A stretch of 64,000 nt of DNA, from the NCBI RefSeq assembly GCF_016808335.1, contig NC_053149.1, forward strand, positions 567,596-631,595. Reading direction: 5' to 3'. Below are positions 56,117-64,000 of this stretch, piece after piece; the stretch's first letter is position 1; every line of letters starts with the position of its first letter. This DNA comes from Panicum virgatum. Taxonomy: Eukaryota; Streptophyta; Magnoliopsida; Poales; Poaceae. Position numbers and translations under genes: made by a program. The notes under the pieces were generated by a model. It did not search any database and was not told the origin of the DNA. It worked only from the letters and a program-made list of their open reading frames with translations.

Positions 56117-56977
56117 ATGACAGGTTCTTTATATCCACCAACTTATGATGGCATTGGTGCTGGTGAGTACATGGAGTGGGAAATTTCCATAGATAACATA
56201 TTTGCTACTCGCTTTATGTGTCCAAGGAGGAAGGTAAAAAATGCATCCAGTGTTTTACGACACTCAGCTTTAGTTTGGTGGGATTCTTTAGATTCTTCAG
56301 ATAAACCTCAAACTTGGAATGATATGAAACTTCTTATGCGAGAAACCTTTGTTAATACACCTCCTTCTTTAAATTCATATGATGATGTGCATAACTTAGA
56401 GGATCAGTCCATTGTTGTATCTCTTGCACCACCTAACCTTTTGCAGGATTCTGAACAAAAGTAAGAGGACAAGGATGACATGGACAAAAATGAGGAGCTC
56501 ACATCCTCATGTGAAAATTCAGAGCCATCACTTCACAATGCACCTATTACTCCCGCTGAAATTGAGAGCAAAGGTAATGCTCATGGTGCTGCACTCATGG
56601 ATGGCGAGGCTTCTTTTGATGTGCTAAATTCTTCCACCAATCATGCTATGACAGAGAAACTATTAGTGGGACCAACTCTTGATTTACCTTTGTCACAACA
56701 TGATTTGATTCATATTCCCTGTGATAAAGATGACTTACCTGGTCATGAACATGAGAGCACTGAACCACACGTTTTTGCTGAATTTACAAATGTGATTCAT
56801 GTTGCTAGTGATACAGATGAGATGAAATTGATGTCTTCTTTACATACCTTGGGCTATATTGAATTTGATGTTTTGTGTAATCTAAGTAATTTAAAGGAGA
56901 AACTTTTTATGTGTGCTGATTGGCCATGGTTGTCTAGGCATACATATCATGTTATTGGCAAATATAACAATAAATGA
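56117..56977 (+). pseudogene. Gag-like ORF of the non-autonomous element
   Basis: ATG 56117 (MTGSLYPPTYDGIGAGEYME) begins a stretch like the retrotransposon-gag domain: YMEWEISIDNIFATRFMCPR, KVKNASSVLRHSALVWWDSL, TWNDMKLLMRETFV. After 115 codons a TAA (56462-56464) closes the frame. An acidic continuation (56480-56977) lies in another frame and ends at TGA. It has no zinc knuckle and no pol motif. The protein would at most help package element RNA. The stop may be real or a decay event. Confidence 0.55.
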
Positions 56978-57231
56978 CAATATTTGATACGTCGGGTTTA
57001 CATTTGTGCAAATCTGAATTATTCTTTTGTTGTTCAAGATTGTAATCAACTAAGTGGATCCGACACTATTGATATTCATACGCCATCTATTCCTATGCTG
57101 CCTTTTGTTAGTACTAATCTTTTGCAGGATAGTATTGACAAAGCTCATGTGGATTCGGATCAAGGAGCCTACAGGATCAGTTTCGAGTACAATCGGCACC
57201 GAGGACGGCTTTTCTTTCAAGAAGGGGAGGA

Positions 57232-58191
57232 TGATGAGAGCACGACACCTTCGGATACGACAATTGATTATAAGCTGAGCTCGTTCCAAATAAATTTGTC
57301 ATCTGAATTTGAGAATAAATTACTACCTAATGATTTAATTATTGTTAGAAACCATGGAGATGATGAAGAGGACGTTGGGGAGGAGTTTGGAGGCATAGTG
57401 GACCAGCAAGGGCAGCCAAGCCGAGTTGGAGGCCCAATCCAAGTCGAGTTCGAGTCTGCTTCGGAGTACAGGAGCAGCCCGCACCAAAATCAATGCCCAG
57501 GCCGCATACGGAGTCCGTTTGGGATGATCTTTATATGGATGGAAAGATAATTTCAAGGAGCTTCCAATGGATCTGGTTTGAGGCCCAAATTCATTCGGAG
57601 TCGACGGAAATCGTCGAAATAAGTGAACATCTAGAATCTGTCAAGTTGTTGCAACACCATCTTTTGGGCTGTTGGCCCATGTACCGTGTTGGCCCAAGTG
57701 GTGGACGCCCCCTTAGCCTCCACCAGCAACCCTAGGACGTCCCTTAGGATATAAACTCAGTAGCCACCATCTTTTAGACTAGGTTTTTGTTTAGTTCTTG
57801 TGTTTTCCTTCGAGAAATAGAGATTGATTCGTTGTAACTGTGGCGACAAGTCCTTTTACAGTGATCCAGGGCCCCCGTTCTTGATCTCCTCCACTGTGTC
57901 GATTAGTCCTTTGGAATCGAGTTCTCAAACCCCTCTTTGATTTGCTTCATTCATATTTGCAATATCAGATTGTATGTTTACATCTTCTTGCTTGTGTTCT
58001 TCGATTCGCTTGCAGGAAAAGCCTTCTCGGCGAGTTCAATCAAGTTGTGCTTGGTTGATAACCAACGAAGTAGTGGTGTAACGGTTGCTTGACTTCGAAT
58101 CGTGCTGATTAGAAGCCGGATCACCAACGTCACACACTCCACCAATCGAATTTACCTCTACCTCTCGGAAGATCGGGCCTAGTCCTCATCA
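57232..58191 (+). repeat. 3' LTR of the non-autonomous element
   Basis: 960 bp, preceded by the PPT and followed by the target duplication GATAC. Confidence 0.88.
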
Positions 58192-58361
58192 GATACAGTA
58201 GTGCATCCCTCACAAATATCTGCGTACCCATAGGGAGAACCAATGTGGCACTTCCGGTGCCCACAATATGAGCATTGCTTCCGGCAATGGTCATGATATC
58301 TCCATTTTTCTTTGTTAGAGTTTGGAAATATCTGGTTTCCCTTAATATTGTATTAGTGATG
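58192..58361 (-). pseudogene. Copia protease, downstream half
   Basis: Minus-strand frame with TNTILRETRYFQTLTKKNG and GSATLVLPMGTQIFVRDALL, the part of a Copia protease after the catalytic DSG. Its upstream half with LVDSG is beyond the insert, at about 61704-61730. The frame resumes on both sides once inserts and duplications are left out. Confidence 0.75.
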
Positions 58362-61300
58362 TGTGACATCCCAAAAATTCACCAAGTTAAATCACGAGTT
58401 AAAATATTTCTTTTCAAATTTCTTTTCAATCGTTGAGCTCAGTCCATTCAAAATCATTCCCCGCCCGATCTCCCGAAAACCTAGTCCCGATATCCAACCA
58501 CTGACCCGTCTCCCTGTTCCTCCTCGTCCCGTGCGCCATGCCCGACCGGCGCGCGTGCGCGACCGGCCGCGGTCGCTGCCGCGGAATCCGCCGAGCGATC
58601 TCTCCTTTCTCTCTCTCTCTTTTCCTATTTTTCTTTTTCCTCCCCTTTTCTTTTTCCTTTTTATTTTTCTTTTCTTTTTCTCCCTCCCTCTCTCCTTCTT
58701 TCCCTCTCTCCTCCCCTTCGCGCTGCAGGGCAGCCCGCTCGCCGCGCCGCCCCGGCCATGCCCGCGCGTGCACCTGCCTCGGCGCCATCCACGCGCACGC
58801 GCACGCCCCAGCACACCGAGCCCCTCGCCGCCGCACGCGCTCCCGCCCGTGCGTGGACCGCGCGGCTGCGCCGCTCGCCGCTCGCAGCACGACGCTAGCC
58901 GCCCCGTACACGCCCCGCCTAACTGAGCCGCTGTCCTGCTCGCCTGCCTCGGTGCCCGGGCTTCCGCGTCCGCCAGCGAGCCGAGCCGCGTGCGAGCCCC
59001 GCCTTCGCCGCCGGTCACCCCTGTGCACGCCCACGCGCATCACGCGCGGCACTGCTCACCGCGTCAACCTACACAGTGCCGCCTGCGCCGCTCACCGCCT
59101 GCCCGAGACGTCTCGTCACCCTGTGCCAGCCTCGCCACCCTTGCGCCACTCCAAGACGGCCGCAAGCGGCCGGAGCGCCATTAATGGCGCCACGCGATGC
59201 TCGCCGACCGCCACCACCGCCTCGCTCCCCCTCCACCGCCTTTCCTCGCCCATAAAAGGGACCTCCGCCACGCCCTTCGCCTCCACAAGCTACGCCGCCA
59301 CCGCAGCTCCCGCTCCCCAGCCTGCAGCGTCGCCTCCACACCTGCCACCGCCACCATCCACTGGTCCTAGCCGCGCCATCTCCTCGAGCCGCCTCCGCCC
59401 AAGGTGAGCGGGGGGATGGAGTCCTCGCATCTCCCTCTCGATTTTCCCCATAAGCGCCCGCCCCTGCCTACGCTGGCCACGGCCGCCGTGGCCATGGCCG
59501 TTGCGCCCCTCCCTGCGGGCCCTCTCCTCTGAAATTGGGGAGGGGAATCGACTCCCCATGCCCCCCTCCCTCTTCCCCCCTGACCCGGCCGCCGCCGTGC
59601 CCTGGGCCGCCGGCGAGGGCCGCCGCCGGCGCCCAGTGCCCCCCTCCTCTGTTCTGCGTTGGGTGGAGGAAGGAAGGGGCTATTTTGCCCTTAAGCCCCT
59701 CCCCTTCTCCCATTTCAATTAAGAATCCCCACCATTTATAACTCTTTTTCCAAAAAGGCCCTTCCACTTTTATTTATTTAGGGAACTAGCCCTCCACTAT
59801 ATAAACACAATTCCAATTATACCCCTACACTTTTCCAGAGTGGCCCCGATGTTTTCTAAAATTACAACCAAGCCCTTGCCCCTCAAAAATATTTACAAAA
59901 AGGCCCTTGAACCCCGTTCGACCCCTAAACCTCCCTGTAACCTATCATTTCATGCGCCAAAAATTCTCCAATCGCCCCGAAACTTTACCACGCCATTCCT
60001 AACATAGTTTTGGCCATGCCATTAGGAAATCGCCCAAAAACATTACTCCTATCTCCATATCTTAATAGTTTCCGATTCGAGCTCAACGATAAAGCTTTTA
60101 TTTCTTTTTCTTGATTATGTGTTGGTTTGTATGCGTCGTAGATCACGATGTGAACGAGGGAGAGCCCGTTGACGAGCAGTACTGCGAGCAAACGAACGAG
60201 GACCAGTTTCGCAACCCCGAACGCGAAGGACAGTACCTCGATCAGGACTTCCCAGAAGGCTTTGAAGACGGCAAGTTCAATCCCGCCCTTTGATGCATAT
60301 TTTGTCCTAGTTTTTATAAACACAACCAATTGGCCTATTTTATAAAATTGCATATGTTTTGCCCGATGAAAACATGGTTGGATAGCCACCCCTTGATTTG
60401 TTATAACCATTCCTTGACCACCTAGATTATTGTCTGAATGTGATTTGTTTGGACGTTAATCGCTGCTAGAGCGCTTAGGACCTTAAACACAATACAACTT
60501 GTTTTATAAAAGGAAAATGTGTGAGTGTGTGGGAAGGGAAAAATGTGAAATTTTCGAAAGATAAGTTTAGATGGGATGGATGGCACTTCTTTGTGAAATG
60601 CCAAATGGTGTGCTCGTGCCTGTGTGGTTGAGCAAGGAAGGGAGATATCCATCTTGTCACAATTAAGGACCGAGTTGGTGTGTCATCTCACCTAACTCCA
60701 CTATCGTGCAAACCACTCGACCGTTGTATGGGCAACGGCTTAGCATAAACCCCACTAGTTAGTCTGATAGCCATCAGGAGAGCTGAGAGCAACGGGTGAT
60801 CAAGGAGAAGGGATTAGCTCTGTGTGACTTATGCCCCGGTTAAAACCTTTGTGATAGATCAATGACCCCGTGGTGGATCCCGTGATGGCTATTCAGGTCT
60901 AGCTAAGGTGGGTAATGGCTTTGTTGGGATCTGCACCGACACTACGGTGATCGAGCTGTGGTACCCCGCTTGTGGGTAAAGTTGCACACCTCTGCAGAGT
61001 TAAAATCTATTCGAATAGCCGTGCCCACTATACTGGGCGAGTTACGGTGTGGTCACATAACTAGTATTTCTGCTGGGATTGGATGGGTTGGCATGAGTTG
61101 TTTTGGGAAAAGTGTCCGGCAGTCGTGCCGTGTGCTACGGCGGATGAGGAGTCCGGTAGCAACTTAAAACTGGGATCCTGTGTGGATCAACACTACGTGT
61201 TACCTGGTACAAGAAAACTTGTTTTGAAAATCATTTCTTTCAAATGAACCCTTGCATCAAAATTAGCTTTTCGGCAAATAAAACCCTAGCCTTATCCTTG

Positions 61301-61699
61301 ATTTACCCTGTGCATTATATTCTGTTTATACCCCCTCCGTGGGTGTAGTTGGACTTTCTGAGTACATTTGTACTCACCCCATTCTTAATTTTTACAGAGA
61401 AAGACCCAGACTTCGTTCCCGAAGACGTTGAGTAGAGGTTCCGTCCTGTACCCAACCTTGCCTGTGGATAGGGTCACCCGCAGGAAGTTCCGTATGGCGC
61501 AAGACTCTAATGACCCCCTCTTCGTAGTTAATATCGTTGTGTGGGTGTTAGTTGTTATCCTCGCGATAGTGGCGCTTCACTGCCCACTTCCGCGTAGAGT
61601 TGTACGGTGATGTACCATCTGATGTAATAAAAGTGTTATCAGCCTCCTGGGACTGATATTGTATCACTTTTAAGTCTTCTCTTATGAGGGGATGCTTCA
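58362..61699 (+). mobile_element. Long solo LTR 2 (Del/Tekay-like), 3338 bp
   Basis: TGTGACATCCC...GATGCTTCA with an exact target duplication TGATG (58357-58361 and 61700-61704). Homologous to 26273-29420. TATA-like cataaaag at 59251, leader-exon donor at 59403 (cccaag|gtgagc), acceptor at 60141. The poly-pyrimidine run 58600-58710 is specific to this copy. It splits the Copia protease. Confidence 0.88.
60142..61435 (+). other. Spliced acidic mini-ORF in solo LTR 2
   Basis: Exon 60142-60270 (HDVNEGEPVDEQYCEQTNED...EGFED, donor gacg|gcaagt) and exon 61398-61435 (EKDPDFVPEDVE, TAG). The first exon is 18 nt longer than in solo LTR 1, an in-frame difference of six codons. Confidence 0.45.
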
Positions 61700-62968
61700 T
61701 GATGCCACTGTCTACAAGACAAATCTCCGCTTCAGCCATAGGGCCCCCACAAATTCTGTCAAGCATCATAAATAAGAAACAAGCATTGATCATAAAGCAT
61801 AGAACTACATTACTTTATTCCTGGAAAAGCATTACATAGGTTTGGACCATTCATTAGACAAATGCTCTTCGAGAGCATACATGGGCAAATATCATGACAA
61901 TAAACTAGTACATGTGGACATCGCATTTAATGTGACATGGTACTTTGGAGATTACTGTAGGTCCCCAAATACGTCAATGTCATCAAGAAGGTTGTCCTCA
62001 CTTTTGCCCATTCGGACATCTCCACCGCTTGCGTCAACATTCATGTCGTCGTGCTCCTGAGCTTCTGGCTCAGTGGTGAAGTGGGACTCATGTTGACCTT
62101 TTTCTTTCTTGCTCTGCTAAAAAAGGTCAACCAGGTGACTGGGGGTGCGGCATTTATGGGACCAATGTCCCTTTGTCCCGCATCTGTAACATTCACCTTG
62201 CTCCTCCTCGCTATGGTCACCTTTTTCCTTCTTGGGTTCGGTTCTACCCTTGGGCTTTCCCTTTCCTTTGCCTTTGAAAATGGCACCTCTTTTCCCTTTC
62301 CACTTCCCCTTTCCACGGCCCCTTTTGTGGTTGCGAGAGCTCTCAGCATCATTGGCGTGTGCTTCAAGCAGAGCCATGGAACCAGTGGGCCGGACAGAAT
62401 GATTGTTCATAAGAACCTCTTTCTGTTATTCAGCGACAGACAATACCTCGCTCAGCTCAGAGTACTTAGTGTACTTTGAGTTCCTGTATTGCTGTTGCAG
62501 AACAATGTTTCCGGGGTGGAAGGTGGATAGAGTTTTCTCGATCATATCAGCGTCTGTGATCTTCTGGCCACAGAGACGCATCTTAGTCACAATCCTGTGT
62601 AAAGCAGAGTTATACGCTGCCACAGACTTAAAGTCTTGGAAGCGCAGGGTGATCCAGTCTTGTTGTGCCCTTGGGAGCACAATCGACCGCTGCTGGCTGA
62701 AGCGGTCCTTCAGGGACTACCATAAAACCAATGGATCCCTCTCCGTCATGTACTCAGACTTCAGGTCTGGGTGGAGATGGTGTCGCAAAAAGTACAACGC
62801 CTTTGCTTTATCAGGTTTTGTGCGTTCATCCTTGCCAGCTTCAGGCTGGACGATGGTATGATCGAGGCCCATGCTGTCGAGTTTGATCTCGATGTCGGTA
62901 GCCCAAGTGAGGTAGTTGCTGCCGTCCATAGCAAGCGCATCGAACTCCCTCTTTGCGATATCCGACAT
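61700..62968 (-). pseudogene. Copia gag
   Basis: ATG 62968 (MSDIAKREFDALAMDGSNYL). Gag core with TWATDIEIKLDSMGLDH and WITLRFQDFKSVAAYNSALH. A basic Lys/Gly-rich stretch then leads to the zinc knuckle CYRCGTKGHWSHKC, an acidic stretch and the protease start with LVDSG near 61720. Stops: TAG 62717-62719, TAA 62426-62428, TAG 62117-62119, each one C-to-T step from a Gln codon. Confidence 0.85.
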
Positions 62969-63491
62969 GCCTGCACAGTTAATGCACAGAATTAATGTCG
63001 GTGCATAATCTTCAGGGTTATGACTAAGTATAGTCTTCAGGACTATACAAAAATTTTCCAGGTGCAATCTTCAGGATTGCTTTGCAATTAAGTAAATATA
63101 TAAATTGCAATAAAGTAAATTCACAAAAATTAAATAAATGCAAGAAAATAAATTGTAGTAATTTATAATATGCAATAAAAGTAAATATAGTGGGCTTCAG
63201 GCCACTAAATTCCCACGGACTTCGGGCCAGGTATTTGGATATTTTAGTGGGGCCCAATGCGAGCCGGAGCTGGCGGCTGAGGCCAGGCGGGGCTCGGCGG
63301 CCGCGCCGCCTGCCGGTGGCCATGTCGCGGTGCCTACCCTTCTGGGGTCAAGCCCGATCTGCGCGCACGTCCTCATGACGGCTACGATTCGGCACTTCAG
63401 GGCCGACGGCGAGCGGAGGTAGAACCATCCTAACATCACCGCAAGTTGCTCCCGCGGTGGGGATTTGGTACTTCAGTGCCGATTTGGTCCT
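62969..63491. other. Copia leader
   Basis: Untranslated region between the 5' LTR and gag, with a repeated 'cttcag(g)' word. No clean tRNA-Met-type PBS is seen next to the LTR, because the LTR end and its border appear deleted. Confidence 0.5.
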
Positions 63492-63740
63492 TCACCTAGA
63501 GGCACGAGGACACAAAGTGGAGAGGGAATGGAGTTTGTATTGCTTTCACTTTTTAACCACCCTCAATTGATGAAAGGGACCTCCTATTTATAGGAGAAGA
63601 GACCCATGTATACAGTGTGAACTCGTTGATTTCTTCTTCAACAAGCTTCGTTGACTTCTTCTTCAACAGGCTTCATTTAATTGGCCACCATCAAAGTCTC
63701 TTTTGTTCATATACTATAGCTTAGACTTTGATTCATAACA
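63492..63740 (-). repeat. Copia 5' LTR, truncated
   Basis: 249 bp matching 50292-50562. It lacks the 30 bp that should lie next to the PBS and one unit of the internal 'cttcttcaacaagc' repeat. By eye it differs from the 3' LTR by about six transitions. Confidence 0.85.
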
Positions 63741-63745
63741 GCTTC

Positions 63746-64000
63746 TTCCACGGATCAACAATTTATAGACAACCTACCACAGAGTTCCCATTGACTCGTT
63801 CACAATATGGTTTATCGTTTCATCATTTTCAACAAATAAATTCATTTAAGCAACGATAAATCTAGGTGGTTAACAAATGCAAGCATGGGTATACAATAAA
63901 ATTAAAATATTTGCGTTACACCTAAGATATCTAACTTCTAATCTTACTATGTTATATTTCTCAACTGAAATAAACACCTAATGGTATCATTTTATTTCAC
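63746..64000. other. Host flank beyond the Copia element
   Basis: AT-rich DNA after the target duplication; nothing recognised. It would originally have continued from 50256. Confidence 0.4.

Larger units (their letters stand above)
54224..58191 (+). mobile_element. Complete non-autonomous LTR retrotransposon with a Gag-like ORF only
   Basis: LTRs 54224-55184 (961 bp) and 57232-58191 (960 bp), both TGATGAGAGCACG...CATCA, and an exact target duplication GATAC (54219-54223 and 58192-58196). PBS tggtatcagga (55187-55197) matches the initiator-Met tRNA type; PPT aagaaggggagga lies just before the 3' LTR. The 2.05 kb interior codes for a short Gag-like protein but no protease, RT or integrase, so it must borrow enzymes from another element. 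It lies inside the Copia element in opposite orientation. Confidence 0.92.
50262..63740 (-). mobile_element. Ty1/Copia LTR retrotransposon with two nested insertions
   Basis: Outer ends TGTTAGAAATC (50262) and ...GATTCATAACA (63740) with an exact target duplication GCTTC (50257-50261 and 63741-63745). 13.48 kb in all; without the inserts at 54224-58191 and 58362-61699 (each plus 5 bp) it is about 6.2 kb. Minus-strand order: LTR, gag, protease, integrase, RT, RNase H, PPT (ggccaaggaggag), LTR, which is the Copia order. The polyprotein frame carries at least six stops. Confidence 0.9.

Noticed and set aside
58392..59407. Open frames of 187-289 codons on both strands in solo LTR 2
   Set aside because: Low-complexity Pro/Arg/Ser sequence from GC-rich U3 DNA, not kept in the homologous solo LTR 1.

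Overview
This is plant nuclear DNA from a grass, most likely a panicoid. The evidence is GC-rich, intron-split genes, a protein of the grass-expanded DUF1618 family, grass-type MITEs with the 'gagacgaatctaatgag' core, and dense nested LTR retrotransposons. I see four host genes: a DUF1618 gene cut by the left edge (1-641, minus), an HSL1/HAESA-like LRR receptor kinase (2422-5499, minus, two exons), a chloroplast triose-phosphate/phosphate translocator (43216-46075, plus, 12 exons) and a type-B DnaJ/HSP40 co-chaperone (46887-49775, minus, three exons). The last two converge. No rRNA, tRNA or CRISPR is visible.

Layout. 0.6-8.6 kb: DUF1618, the receptor kinase, then MITEs and a SINE. 8.8-14.6 kb: two direct copies of a ~1.8 kb segment (exon-like fragment + target site + Tat LTR) around a decayed hAT transposon. 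14.6-29.9 kb: one Ty3/Gypsy Tat-lineage element on the minus strand with exact CATAA target duplications. It has two plus-strand (antisense) gene-like units between integrase and 3' LTR, and its 5' LTR is split by a 3.15 kb solo LTR. 30-37 kb: MITEs, a CACTA fragment and an old solo LTR. 37.0-41.3 kb: a third long LTR of the same type, minus strand, carrying a nested 1.2 kb solo LTR and ending at a recognisable polypurine tract. 43-50 kb: the translocator and DnaJ genes. 50.3-63.7 kb: a Ty1/Copia element (minus, GCTTC duplications) 0.48 kb upstream of the DnaJ start. It is broken by a complete 4.0 kb non-autonomous LTR element that encodes only a Gag-like ORF (GATAC duplications) and by a 3.34 kb solo LTR (TGATG duplications).

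Most interesting: the three long LTRs (26273-29420, 58362-61699, 37003-41279) share a leader that looks spliced and a short acidic reading frame. Between two copies it differs by an in-frame 18-nt indel and keeps its 3' exon ending at a stop, which suggests a conserved small ORF inside a retrotransposon LTR. No in-frame ATG is visible, so its function is open. Most stops in the decayed elements are explained by single C-to-T (or G-to-A) changes, as expected from cytosine methylation. All element boundaries were found by eye from TG...CA ends and matching target duplications; no database search was run.
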